Assembly: GCA_001766655.1 (NCBI GenBank)
Contig: MJCC01000005.1
Location: forward strand, 738,301 to 802,300
DNA: 64,000 bases
Source of the DNA: Phytomonas francai
Lineage: Eukaryota; Euglenozoa; Kinetoplastea; Trypanosomatida; Trypanosomatidae
Direction: 5' to 3'
Both the position numbers and the translations under genes were made by a program. Positions 10,353 to 20,125 of the stretch are shown one piece after another (within the stretch, counting starts at the first letter, position 1; each line of letters starts with the position of its first letter). The notes below the pieces were generated by a model that worked only from the letters and a program-made list of their open reading frames with translations, was not told the origin of the DNA and did not search any database.

Positions 10353-13121
10353 TTAGGTTGCATTGTTGCACCGAGCAAAACTTAATTCATTGCATGTGAC
10401 GCGCATGAGTGTTTGCCGGGTACCCTTAGCGCAGTGGCTACACCTCGAGACGTCTATAGGGCGGTTAAAGTTGAGGCATGCTTCACATTGCCACGAATAC
10501 GCACGCGCTTTGTATTCCCACGGGGAGCTTGATCGACCCTGTCTGCACGAAGTGCACTGTGAACACCAGCTATAGTTCCATGTGCCACAATTTTCAGAGT
10601 CCGACGAATGCTCCTTCAAGCATTGCCAGATGTGGTACGGCAGCTCAGCTTCCTCTACCTCTGGCCTAGGCCAACCACAGTTGGTGCAGTGGAAGCCAAC
10701 AGAGAGTTGCGTCGCCCCTTTGCAATAACGACAACGAAAAGGAATATATTCGTTCAGTCGTTGGAGAGTCCCACAGTGATAGAATTCTCCATCTAGCGAA
10801 ATCGAATGCTGGTCAACCACAGAGCTGCAGATCATGCAATGCCGCGGCAGGGAGGATGCAGAGAGTACCATGCGATCACGCGGGTGAACAGCTTTGCAGT
10901 GTTCACACATGTGAATTTGAAGCGAAAGGGCGCCGACAGTGATTGTGTCCCGCGTGATATTTTCGACAGCGCACTTCTTCTGACACGCGACGCAGGTGTA
11001 CGATGGCGCGGGAAGAGCCCCTGGGCTCGTTTTCGTGCCGCCCGCCGAAGGGGCACCGGAGGAGCAGGGACCGCAGGCCACCCGGCATGGGTGGTTTGGG
11101 GCCCCGCAGCCACAGCTCCACGGCAAGAAGGGCACCGTAACGCAATGCGCCCTCCGCGCCGCACGGCAGCCCTGGCACGTCGACCACGTCGAGTAGTTGT
11201 ACTCGTGGCAGGCGCCGCAGTGCCAGAGGTGGAGCGGACGCTCGTCGTGGGGAAGGAAGCAGGTGGGGCAGTAGAGGTCGTTCGCGCTGTGGTCAGAGCC
11301 GCAGCGCCGGCACGCGACGCGCCGGGACGCGTTGACGTTGTGTTGGTTACAGCGTCCGCAGTGCGGCGCGCTCGGCGCGAGGGTCTCGCCGCAGTGGTTG
11401 CACAGGACGTAACCGCCCCTGGCGGCCATGCCCTGCCGCGGGTTGACGGCACCACACTTGCACTTCTGGCAATGGCAGGGCGCGTGGTGGCGCTCCCCAC
11501 ACTGGCTACACGTCCACGAGATCTTGTTGGTGGAGCTCCGGAGGCAGCCGATGCAACGCTTGGAGGAGGCTGGCAATTCCACCCCGCAGCCGCACTGCCA
11601 CCAAAACGGGGTGGCCTCGCCGATGGAAAACTTCTCCAACATCTTCTTAATAGTGGGGTTGTTTTCAAGAGTCACACCGGCAACTTTTCGATCTTTGAGC
11701 AGTTTTTGTGAGGTATCCTGTAGGAGAACCGCGTGTGGGCGCGCCTTTGAGCCGTGCGCGTTCCACAAATCACTTAGCAAGGCTCCCACGCCATCTAATA
11801 TCCACAGGAAGCTAGCGTTACGCTGCTCTTTCAAAAATTCCAAGAATTTGTTAATTGTCGTCTCGACTGCGTCAAGTGGCTGTCTTGAAACGGCTGCGCC
11901 GACTAGCCTGACTACTTGCAGAAAGGCTCCCCGATCTACCTTCACGAGGTGGTGAGACTGCGTGCTGATGTGGTAAGCTTCGAGTGTGCGTCGCCAGTCA
12001 TCACCAGCCGGTTCCAATGTTAGCGCCGCCTTAAGCAGCACCATCCAGATCGCCTGAAGGTCTTGTGGATTGCAACCGAACAGCCGCACCGCCTGCACCG
12101 CCACCTCCCGAAGTCGCTCCCAGCAATCCCACGACGACAGAAATCCCACAGCTTCTTTATCAACCCCACAGTCCATTATCAACCCGATGAGACGGACGTA
12201 GAAGCTACGCGGAAGCTTTGTTTCAACTGCGGGAGCTTTTTTGAGGAGAATCATATAGCACTCGTAGAGCTCACGACCCTTTACTTTCTTTGTGTAAACG
12301 CGTGCCCATTTGTTCATTAACGGAGTCCATCGAACCGATACATAGTCGAAATGACCGTTTTTATCACCGATGTGAGGAAGGACACAGTTGCGAATCACGG
12401 CATTCATCGCATCAAACTGCAACGCTGAGAAGAAGTTGTCATTGTTTAAAAGGGATCCGAGAAGCAACGAAAAAAGAGACGCATCGAGGTGCCCCCCGTT
12501 TGCCATCACAGTGTGATCCACGATAAGCCCCAGTAATTCTGGCGAGGCCGGAATCGAGAGGAACGACGCTAAAACGTCTGTCGGTAAGGCACCCAGCTCG
12601 CTTAGCACGCTTGCCAAAGACTGTTTGTCGTCCTGCCGACTCATTGTCATGGAATTGATAAGTAGCGTTGCTATTTTGAGGTGAGCGCACTTGGCCTCGT
12701 TCGAAGCAGAGTATTTGGCGCTTGAAGGGTGTAGTGAGTCGAGCTGCCTAACGCCTTGTCCCCCGAAAAGCGATAAAATCAGAGAAACACAACGATGCCC
12801 AGCAAAAGACAAACCGCTGATTAACGCTGCCTCACGGCCCGTGAGGCTGGAGTCAAAACTGTGATAGAGGGTTGAAAAGATCAATGCATGAAACGACGAG
12901 AGAGTCAGCAAGGATGGATCCTTTGTGGCATTTAGCTTTAGCGCGCGAAATGGATGAAGAGAGAAGTCGGTGGAGACCCACTCAGAGTTGCTTAAGTGAG
13001 ACGACAGATTCAACTCAGAAAGCTCCCTCTTAAGCAGAAACCTTCTCGTCTTTGGGTTTGACGATAACATCGCGCTACGATATATAAGGTGTTTAATCGG
13101 CTTTTCTTTGGGAAAACGCAT
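10353..13121 (-). CDS. Multi-zinc-ribbon (RanBP2-like) protein with helical N-terminal half
   Basis: A 922-residue protein. Residues ~1-505 are helical, with stretches that could be PPR-like or ARM-like repeats. Residues ~510-920 hold about twenty CxxC knuckles (CSQC, CNHC, CGRC, CRRC, CPTC, CGAC, CQGC, CVAC, CEHC, CRYC, CTNC, CEAC and others), many preceded by W as in RanBP2-type zinc ribbons. Such arrays usually bind RNA or protein; in kinetoplastids many serve mitochondrial RNA processing or the mitoribosome, but that is inference. The zinc-rich part coincides with a GC-rich patch (about 10,990-11,640). The first ATG is at 13121 (MRFPKEKP); a second ATG at 13070 (MLSSNPKTRRF) could be the true start with a basic presequence. 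No specific family is recognised. Confidence 0.75.
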   Translation of the reverse strand: MRFPKEKPIKHLIYRSAMLSSNPKTRRFLLKRELSELNLSSHLSNSEWVSTDFSLHPFRALKLNATKDPSLLTLSSFHALIFSTLYHSFDSSLTGREAALISGLSFAGHRCVSLILSLFGGQGVRQLDSLHPSSAKYSASNEAKCAHLKIATLLINSMTMSRQDDKQSLASVLSELGALPTDVLASFLSIPASPELLGLIVDHTVMANGGHLDASLFSLLLGSLLNNDNFFSALQFDAMNAVIRNCVLPHIGDKNGHFDYVSVRWTPLMNKWARVYTKKVKGRELYECYMILLKKAPAVETKLPRSFYVRLIGLIMDCGVDKEAVGFLSSWDCWERLREVAVQAVRLFGCNPQDLQAIWMVLLKAALTLEPAGDDWRRTLEAYHISTQSHHLVKVDRGAFLQVVRLVGAAVSRQPLDAVETTINKFLEFLKEQRNASFLWILDGVGALLSDLWNAHGSKARPHAVLLQDTSQKLLKDRKVAGVTLENNPTIKKMLEKFSIGEATPFWWQCGCGVELPASSKRCIGCLRSSTNKISWTCSQCGERHHAPCHCQKCKCGAVNPRQGMAARGGYVLCNHCGETLAPSAPHCGRCNQHNVNASRRVACRRCGSDHSANDLYCPTCFLPHDERPLHLWHCGACHEYNYSTWSTCQGCRAARRAHCVTVPFLPWSCGCGAPNHPCRVACGPCSSGAPSAGGTKTSPGALPAPSYTCVACQKKCAVENITRDTITVGALSLQIHMCEHCKAVHPRDRMVLSASSLPRHCMICSSVVDQHSISLDGEFYHCGTLQRLNEYIPFRCRYCKGATQLSVGFHCTNCGWPRPEVEEAELPYHIWQCLKEHSSDSENCGTWNYSWCSQCTSCRQGRSSSPWEYKARAYSWQCEACLNFNRPIDVSRCSHCAKGTRQTLMRVTCNELSFARCNNAT

Positions 13122-13385
13122 TTCGCCCCCCAAAAAACGACAACAACGGTATACGATTTCTCAGAACCTTGTCTGAGCCCTGCAACCCTTTAAAACTTGA
13201 CAACAGACACAATCATAGACACAAGATGGAAAGCAAAAAGAACAGTGAGTAGAAATCGAAGTCGTATGTCGGAAGGGTATTGAATACGCAAGTATAAGAA
13301 CACAGTTAAAAAGTTCTGAACTTCCACATGGCGTCTATCACTGCAATCGTATTTTAAAAGTTGCACTGTTCCATACATATATTTT

Positions 13386-15170
13386 TTATCTGAGCAAACA
13401 GGATGTGCGCGAAAGTCCAAATCGGGAGAGATACTGTTGTAGAAATTCACGCTCCTCGATTGTCAAACATTCCTCAAATTTCTGTTTTATCACGGCTTCT
13501 AAGGCAAGCAGTAAGAATCCATACGGTACGCGATGCAGCTGATCTAACAAATATTCCAAATCTTCATAGTCTCCTATATTAGGTTGATTCACTTCACTCT
13601 GCCTACTCATAAGCTTTACCAACTGCTTAGAGACCACCGCAGATTTATGGATCAGCTCCTTTCGGTGTGCTTCCAATTCGTCAAGCGGCTCGGAGGGGAC
13701 AGCGGTCGAGCAGCCTGCAAGCTGCTCACACGAACCTTTCGTCTCCGTACTTTTCAACATATCTAACCAGCCATCAGCAGCTGTGATGACTGAGCATAGG
13801 CTCAAAACAACCTCCTGAATTTGCAAGACGTAGTTCCAATTCACGTTATCGTCGTCATCACCCTCGAACCACGCCGCCACGTGCTTCTCTGTGAAGGTCA
13901 CGTATGTACCAATGGAGGATTCAACGAACTCCCTCACAATCCCGCCCCGCCACGCAGTATCAACGCAGAGAAGGGTGCTACACAGCCGACGCGTGATCGC
14001 GTCCACGCACCGCAAAAAATGCAGGGTATTTAAATAAAAAGGGCGTGACTCTATCCCAGGATTGAGAAAAGGACGCCGCCACAATGCGACGGCGCCGTGC
14101 TGTAAAGCCTTTTCAACCATGAGGCTACCTTTGTCTATATACAGACGCATGGCGCGGGTTTCAAGTACATACGCCGAGAGAAATTCTAGTGTTTGTGAAT
14201 AAACGCTCCCTTTTGCCTGCTGTACAAAGTCTAGGAAGGAGCTGATCATGTGCACAATATAGTTGGAGGTGTCCGACAGAAAAGAGGCGGATGCTGGATT
14301 CCATTGGTAAGTTTCACTGAGTATGGCTACGGCTGTTAAACACAATCGCAGCTGCCCCAAGTCAACAAGGTCAACTCGGTTCTGCACTCCAGACAACGAA
14401 GCGGCGGATACCGCCCCGCTATTGTCTACTCTGCGTAGAAGCTCAAGGAGAAAGGTGAAGAAATGTTGCGGCTCGCCTCGCTGTGCGGTTTGAACCCCAG
14501 GGTGAAAGTGAAACACAAGCTCCTTTTCCAGCGGCTCGATGATTCCCTGCAGGTAAGGCGTAACGACCTCGCGAGCATTCTCCGAGACTTCGGCGGCGCG
14601 CCAGAGTTGCTCGTAGTCCAGACGATCGGCAGTGTCCCGCCCTGTTTTGTCCGGCGTGTAGTCAGCAACCACCCTTTCAAGCAAGCATGGGAGTAGCTCG
14701 AGGTAGGCCAACCAGAGGCCGTCTTCTGCCGAAAAAGAGCGGTTGTTCAGAATTTCCAGAAGAGTATGCAACACGTCTAGCATTGCAGATGACTTTTTCT
14801 TCCGACGATGGCCATTTCGCTTGGGAAACATATGGGCTTTATGCTTCTTGGTTTGAAATGCCTTGGTCTGGGAGATGAGGTCTTTCAGTGTATCTTTTGT
14901 GGGGCTAGATGCGATGACCGCCTCCCAACTCTGCTTGAGCGCCTCAAATTCTCTGCCTTCCTCAGCACCAGCTTCCGCAGTGTCCATGCCATCCTGCTCC
15001 GAACCCGGATAGTATTCCACTTTTGTTGTTGCAGTGAGGCTTTTCTTTTCTGATTCAGCTAATTTGTACAGAACCTCAAAGGGTATGTCCGGATATGCTG
15101 TAATGTAATCCGTAATAAGTGCTAAAGTTGCATTGCCTACCTCGTCAAGCTCTTCTATACTAATCTCCAT
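13386..15170 (-). CDS. Unrecognised alpha-helical protein
   Basis: A 594-residue protein starting at the ATG at 15170 (MEISIEELDEVGN); the frame upstream lacks an ATG. It is almost entirely helical by eye, with leucine-rich segments across its length. A basic stretch near residues 110-125 (KKHK...RRKKK) could be a nuclear signal. An acidic patch (FEGDDDDN) lies around residue 430. No catalytic motif, membrane segment or signal peptide is visible. The neighbours on both sides are on the same strand with spacers of 264 and 418 bases. A helical-repeat scaffold or trafficking/nucleoporin-like role is possible but not supported by a motif. Confidence 0.75.
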   Translation of the reverse strand: MEISIEELDEVGNATLALITDYITAYPDIPFEVLYKLAESEKKSLTATTKVEYYPGSEQDGMDTAEAGAEEGREFEALKQSWEAVIASSPTKDTLKDLISQTKAFQTKKHKAHMFPKRNGHRRKKKSSAMLDVLHTLLEILNNRSFSAEDGLWLAYLELLPCLLERVVADYTPDKTGRDTADRLDYEQLWRAAEVSENAREVVTPYLQGIIEPLEKELVFHFHPGVQTAQRGEPQHFFTFLLELLRRVDNSGAVSAASLSGVQNRVDLVDLGQLRLCLTAVAILSETYQWNPASASFLSDTSNYIVHMISSFLDFVQQAKGSVYSQTLEFLSAYVLETRAMRLYIDKGSLMVEKALQHGAVALWRRPFLNPGIESRPFYLNTLHFLRCVDAITRRLCSTLLCVDTAWRGGIVREFVESSIGTYVTFTEKHVAAWFEGDDDDNVNWNYVLQIQEVVLSLCSVITAADGWLDMLKSTETKGSCEQLAGCSTAVPSEPLDELEAHRKELIHKSAVVSKQLVKLMSRQSEVNQPNIGDYEDLEYLLDQLHRVPYGFLLLALEAVIKQKFEECLTIEEREFLQQYLSRFGLSRTSCLLR

Positions 15171-15588
15171 TGAACTCAACAAGCGAAGCTTGGCATGGAA
15201 TAATAGTGCCAAATATAGATTGGTAAAGGAAAATGTGGAAGAAAATAGGAAATAGAGCAATTCACCTAAAAATCATTTTTTTAGGACACTTTGCATTGTG
15301 AAAATGCCCCAAGCACCGCCATTCCCTATGATGAATTTATCTTCCTTGTCACAAACATCCCCAATGCTAGTTTAAACTACTATACTACAATGACCTAGTT
15401 TCATTTTTTCATTGTTACTTCGAAGTGAAGCAAGCTATAGCGAAAATGTACTGATGAATTTTACAACACATCACACCCTATTTTACCTGGAACTACTCAG
15501 AAATTCAAAACCTCAAGACCGCAAACGCACACAGAGAAGGTGTGTGATAACAATTCAAAAGAGTCGCATCTACAACCTTTATGTTTGC
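15171..15588. other. Spacer, 418 bases
   Basis: AT-rich sequence between the helical protein and the small downstream gene. No coding potential beyond short plus-strand frames was seen. Confidence 0.6.
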
Positions 15589-15900
15589 TCAGTACGGGTT
15601 GTTGCGGTCTTCGTCATTGCGGCGGAAGCGGTAGGGCCTATAGTTGAGGTTATTTTCTATAAGAAACAAGTTACGATTTCTCTGTGGATACCAAAGCAAG
15701 AGTTGATAGAGTGGGCTCCACCACGGAACGTACCAGGCACCTAACCGGCGCTGGAGAAAGTGATGCCATTTATCTACGACTTCGTCTTGGTCTGTGTATA
15801 CGGTGAATGCCTTTAGGTTCGGCCGAAAGTGGTCAACTGGGTTTGACCAAAAGCTGTTCACTTCTGCCGCGTTGGCCTCATTGTTATTTTCTGTTGTCAT
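15589..15900 (-). CDS. Small tryptophan-rich protein of unknown function
   Basis: A 103-residue protein starting at the ATG at 15900 (MTTENNNEANAAEV). The core reads DHFRPNLKAFTVYT, followed by a hydrophobic, aromatic segment (WYVPWWSPLYQLLLWYP) and a basic, asparagine-rich tail (RPYRFRRNDEDRNN). The aromatic segment could be a membrane or interface helix, as in small subunits of respiratory complexes, but no family is recognised. Gene status is supported by a strong polypyrimidine tract on the minus strand (about 15,967-15,935). The only AG after it is at 15906-15905, which would leave a 5' UTR of only 4 bases. Non-ATG starts upstream of that AG are excluded. Confidence 0.6.
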   Translation of the reverse strand: MTTENNNEANAAEVNSFWSNPVDHFRPNLKAFTVYTDQDEVVDKWHHFLQRRLGAWYVPWWSPLYQLLLWYPQRNRNLFLIENNLNYRPYRFRRNDEDRNNPY

Positions 15901-16482
15901 GGATCTCACAGCCAAAAGTATATGAACAATAACGATAGTGGAATAAAAAAACAAGGAAAAAAATAACTACAAATCGAACTTTTAACACTACCTTTTCTTA
16001 TTTATCCGGTAAGTTGCAAAAGAAAATGTAGAAGAGATCGGAAAGCTTTTCTCTTTAAAAGGCGGAAACGGTTTCTTTGTGCAACATATTCGTCCCCTTA
16101 AAAAGGAAACATTAAATGTCTGAATAGTACAACAACAATAAAAAAAAATTAGCTTTAGGATCAACAAAGTGGTTTATATCTTCGTAAAAATAAGAAACGG
16201 CATTCTTTTTTTCACTTTCGAGATAGTGTAGAAAATGTGCAATGCATCATATGCTCATCGCTTTTTAAAAGTAGTAGAATTCAAAGAGAAGAGCGTATCA
16301 ATTCTTCATTTTATAGGTGGACGGATGCCTGCAACACGAATTAGGTATACGTGTAAACAGAATGAGCATGCACATTTTTTTTAAAGGGAATCATATTTCA
16401 AGCACTAGTTTGGTTATTCTCGCTTTGTGCTTTTTCCTGTACCACTGAGGGGGATGCAACGAGACCACCACGGCGCTCATCT
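15901..16482. other. Spacer, 582 bases
   Basis: AT-rich, with a polypyrimidine tract (minus strand, 15,935-15,967) serving the small gene. Nothing else was recognised. Confidence 0.55.
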
Positions 16483-17499
16483 CTATTTGTAGTTATTAGT
16501 CTGTAAGGGTGTGGATGGGAAGGTTGCGTTTGTTCCCCCATACCCCATTATAGGACTGCTGTACCCCTGCTGACCATTATCACTATGATTCACTTGCGCA
16601 ACCGTCTGGGCGCTGCTTGGTGTCGCGGACGACATGACATCCTCGCTGAGGCCGTAGAGGATGCCATTGCTCGCGGCGGGGGTGACGCCGCCGAGGTTAT
16701 CCCGCAAAATCTTGAAATAGCAATGCCCCGTCAGCAGACAGTCGCTCCCGGCCTGATGGGTGGTACCAAATCGGCGTAATTTCAACGCCTCCGCGAGTGA
16801 ATCAAGGCCAATCGAGTGAGACAGCTCCATGGAACGAAGAAGATACTTGATGTCGAACACGCTTGGGAATAGTGCATGGAAGATTTGAAGAAAATCTTCC
16901 TCCTTCTCAGGAAGATCTTTGTTGCACACAATCTTGGTCAAATAGCCAAAATCGTAGACAGCATGGAAGGCAATCCAACGGATGTCCGGGTTGAGGATAA
17001 GACCACTAGATATCAGAAGCTCAGCGAAGTGCGTCACTTCGATGCCGTACGCAGTGAAGTAATCAAAATTAATGCCACCTTGCCGCAGGAGCTCTATACT
17101 ATCCTGTGCGTATACGTCTTCGCTGAGACTGAATCGAAAATTGAACTGCCATGTAGAGCAGTGCTCGGGGACCTCACCCTTGCTGTTGAGAAGCGTGATG
17201 CCTAACTGGATTATTTTAAGCAAATTCACGTTGCATCGCAGAGTCTGGTAGTAAAATTCGTGCGTCGTTTTGAAACTACCCACGGGCTTTGCTACTACGC
17301 CTGGAAACTCTGTATCCATGGAAACAAAGGGGTAATCCTTAATGAGTGAGCGAATAACAGCGAACTCCTTCTCGAGATTATCAGCCCACACATCCTTGAT
17401 CATCGGCGATTTGCTAAGAGATGGTAATCTGTTCTCCTGGTTGGTGGCGGAAAGCCACAGCGAAGAGGCACTCGCCAAGGACTTATTTATCCCGAACAT
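16483..17499 (-). CDS. CAF1: CCR4-NOT deadenylase subunit CAF1 (POP2)
   Basis: A 338-residue DEDDh-family 3'-5' exoribonuclease that shortens mRNA poly(A) tails as a catalytic subunit of the CCR4-NOT complex. All catalytic residues are visible: D62 and E64 (SMDTEFPG), D183 (FHAVYDFGYL), and H248 with D253 (THQAGSDCLLTGH). The body up to about residue 265 matches the compact CAF1 nuclease. A ~70-residue Ser/Asn/Gln-rich tail follows. The start is the first ATG, at 17499 (MFGINKSLAS); the upstream frame contains only a TTG. The N-terminus is about 30 residues longer than in most CAF1 proteins, which usually begin near the I.DVW...E motif seen here at residue 34. In trypanosomes CAF1 is the main deadenylase. 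Confidence 0.95.
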   Translation of the reverse strand: MFGINKSLASASSLWLSATNQENRLPSLSKSPMIKDVWADNLEKEFAVIRSLIKDYPFVSMDTEFPGVVAKPVGSFKTTHEFYYQTLRCNVNLLKIIQLGITLLNSKGEVPEHCSTWQFNFRFSLSEDVYAQDSIELLRQGGINFDYFTAYGIEVTHFAELLISSGLILNPDIRWIAFHAVYDFGYLTKIVCNKDLPEKEEDFLQIFHALFPSVFDIKYLLRSMELSHSIGLDSLAEALKLRRFGTTHQAGSDCLLTGHCYFKILRDNLGGVTPAASNGILYGLSEDVMSSATPSSAQTVAQVNHSDNGQQGYSSPIMGYGGTNATFPSTPLQTNNYK

Positions 17500-18070
17500 T
17501 GACGCGGCGTTAAGCTTAACCGATATCGAGCAAACTGATATGAGACAAGTGGTTATACCTGGGAGCAGCTTCCCACTTACTTTCAACCTTCTTGCCTGTA
17601 AATTGGTACTTTATTTGCCTTCAATAATCTAAATATCTATAATAAATAATAATACTAAAATGATATCGATATCATGCTTTGTTTTGTGGGGAAAATAAAG
17701 TTCATTTGCCGAAGAGATACAAAGAGAATACGTATTTATTACATATTTAATTGAATGATTAAAATTAGCATACTCATAAACCCCCAGGTAGCCAAGTACA
17801 ATGAGACGAAGTATTAAAAAAATTTTAATTCAACAAAAAGCGGCAAATGGGCTTTATTATTATTTATTATATGGGTGTTCTGGACTAACATTATTACCCA
17901 ATTTTACTCGCGAAAAATGTACTTTAAATTGGAGTGTAGCATTAAACCTTATAAATTGGCAACATAGGAAACCTTAAAAAAAAAAAATAAGAATTCATGA
18001 GACCACTGCCCATTCAGAAGTGAAGTATGCATCAATCTACCTGAACAAAGGTCAATGCAATCACTACTGA
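17500..18070. other. Spacer, 571 bases
   Basis: AT-rich sequence with nothing recognisable beyond possible UTR and trans-splicing signals. Confidence 0.55.
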
Positions 18071-20125
18071 TTAAGAGCGCCGAGGTTTGAAAACTTCAAT
18101 CTCTACAGAACGCGAAGTGACGATTGGATGGGACCTACCATCCCGTATGCAGGCCTCTTTTTTGATATTGCTAGGTTCTCCTATGTGAGCCGACATAACA
18201 CCTAACGACGTTGCAGCTATATTGTGTGCCCATTCCGAGTAAGATGAGATGACATTAATCGCTTCAGCTATGGTTTCCTCCAGCTTCCGCGTCTCGGCTG
18301 TCGATTCGGCATCGGATGTCTGTGGCCGCGTCTCAGAGCGATAACAGCTGCCGTAAACATGTCGCATCCCCATGTCGGCTACGCAGAACAGAATACTGAC
18401 TGCACCCAAGGCACCCATCGCTAGAGACGAGAGCGCAGTCTCACACACTGTTGCGAGATACCGCTTCTTCTCAATGGAGGAATGAATGTTAAATGAGAAG
18501 AATACGGCTGCAGCATGCATCAGTTCCGGCGCGTGCTGGAGGTTACCTCGGTATAAGTTTGCCTTGCGTGCTAGGATCACGGCAATGCTCAGAGCAAGTG
18601 GTGCATCTGCGTGGTGGAAGGCCTTAAATACTGTAAAGGGATGAACCGACTCAGCCGTGGCCAAGTAACGAACAAGAGCAGTAGAATAGCTAACATGCAA
18701 TGTTTTGCTACCTTGCCGCTCAGAGCATCGATTGGCCAGTGCATCAAGCACCTTGTGGTAGTACATCGAGGATTCCGCATCCTTGACTATGTATGTGAAA
18801 TCCCTTATCACGTGTTTCGGCGCTGTCCCCTCTTCATTGACCCTATCGCTACCTTCAAGCCACCCCACAAGTGTGCTCACATCTTGAGGCTCCACAGAGC
18901 TTTCTGGTAGGGACGACTTCTGTTGCTGAACCCAGTCGAGAAAGCTGTTGCCGACTCGGGGAACAGGATCCCCGTCAGTGTTTGTAGGTGTGGAAGACAC
19001 AGCGTAAATGGTACAGCCCGCCAAGACGTAAATGATGCTGCCGCACGTCGCTGCCATCACCTTGGTAGATACCCTACTGCCGGGCAGTAGCTCCTCTTTC
19101 AGTGCGGGATTGCTCACATGGCACAGCGAAACACACGGCCCCGTTGTTCTATCCACACTCCATACTTCCCCGTTATCAGTGCAGCACAAATCATCCGCGG
19201 CTCGTAGGGCGCGCTTCGTCGCGGCATTCATAAAGCCCACACGCTGACTGTTCCAGCCCGTTGGGGTCAAATCGGCGAGCCCTCCGTCAAGGCGCAGCGA
19301 GAGCACGGTGGTCGTGGTACCGTCATCCCCGCTGTGTTGCCGCACGAGCCCCAAGAGCTCCTTCTTTTCCCAGTTGACGGACCAACCAAGAAGCTCACAG
19401 GACGGCGGAAGCGGTACGCCATCCTGGGGCAACTTAAGATCCTCTAGCACCACTACCCTACCATCGATGGCGAAACAGCACACCCACACATCGTATTCTT
19501 CACTAGTCTGCACTACCACAAACTTTTTGGGTTCAACCAGGACACTCACCCCGGCCACAGCAATCTTGGTGTCGACATTGCCCTGTTTAAATGCAAGAGT
19601 CACCGCCGGCCCCGCTTTTCTCAACATTGCAGGTGGCCTGTTATCACTAGAACCTGCAGCGGAACTAACTAAGTCGTGATTGAGACAGTAGAAGATAACT
19701 TCGTGCCGTGTGATAACGGCCAGAATGGTGTGATAAAGTACCTGTATATCCTCAATGGGCTCTAGAGGTTGGTCTTCCAACGCAAGGGGTACCGCGAGCG
19801 CAGAGGAATTCATTAAGAGAAATACACCGCCACACAGGTTTGGCAACGTGGGACCCCCTTTATCGCCAGTCTCAACAGCCTCAGATACCATGTACTTATT
19901 ATCATTTGTAGTGTAAATAGCAGCTGCTTGCCCAGCGCTAAGCCCCTGAGGAATCCAAAGCGCATATGCATTGGCTTCTGCCGGCATTATGCAGCGGCAA
20001 AGCTCCTCACCTTGGTGTGGGTTTATTACATAGGCAGATTTAGGACCGCAGGCCGCCACAACTCCATTGTCGAGCGGAACTAAACGAGAGCAGTTCGTTG
20101 CCCGGAGTTTCCACTGCGATACCAT
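18071..20125 (-). CDS. Unrecognised protein, beta-propeller-like N-terminus and helical C-terminus
   Basis: A 684-residue protein starting at the ATG at 20125 (MVSQWKLRATN); the frame extends upstream to a GTG only. The first ~390 residues are rich in short beta-strand patterns (NGVVAACGPKSAYVINP, GGVFLLMNSSALAVPL, GSIIYVLAGCTIYAV) that look like irregular propeller blades. The last ~300 are helical (ALANRCSERQ..., FHHADAPLALSIAVILARK). This propeller-plus-helix layout is shared by U3 snoRNP UTP proteins, coatomer and nucleoporins. No diagnostic motif distinguishes among these, so no function is assigned. Confidence 0.7.
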   Translation of the reverse strand: MVSQWKLRATNCSRLVPLDNGVVAACGPKSAYVINPHQGEELCRCIMPAEANAYALWIPQGLSAGQAAAIYTTNDNKYMVSEAVETGDKGGPTLPNLCGGVFLLMNSSALAVPLALEDQPLEPIEDIQVLYHTILAVITRHEVIFYCLNHDLVSSAAGSSDNRPPAMLRKAGPAVTLAFKQGNVDTKIAVAGVSVLVEPKKFVVVQTSEEYDVWVCCFAIDGRVVVLEDLKLPQDGVPLPPSCELLGWSVNWEKKELLGLVRQHSGDDGTTTTVLSLRLDGGLADLTPTGWNSQRVGFMNAATKRALRAADDLCCTDNGEVWSVDRTTGPCVSLCHVSNPALKEELLPGSRVSTKVMAATCGSIIYVLAGCTIYAVSSTPTNTDGDPVPRVGNSFLDWVQQQKSSLPESSVEPQDVSTLVGWLEGSDRVNEEGTAPKHVIRDFTYIVKDAESSMYYHKVLDALANRCSERQGSKTLHVSYSTALVRYLATAESVHPFTVFKAFHHADAPLALSIAVILARKANLYRGNLQHAPELMHAAAVFFSFNIHSSIEKKRYLATVCETALSSLAMGALGAVSILFCVADMGMRHVYGSCYRSETRPQTSDAESTAETRKLEETIAEAINVISSYSEWAHNIAATSLGVMSAHIGEPSNIKKEACIRDGRSHPIVTSRSVEIEVFKPRRS

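Noticed and set aside
10428..10440. tRNA A-box-like sequence (TTAGCGCAGTGGCTA)
   Set aside because: It lies inside the zinc-ribbon coding region, and no B box (GGTTCGA-type) or cloverleaf follows at a suitable distance.
10806..11711. 301-residue plus-strand and 278-residue minus-strand frames over the zinc-ribbon gene
   Set aside because: Low-complexity shadows of the GC-rich zinc-finger region. The true frame shows ordered CxxC knuckles.
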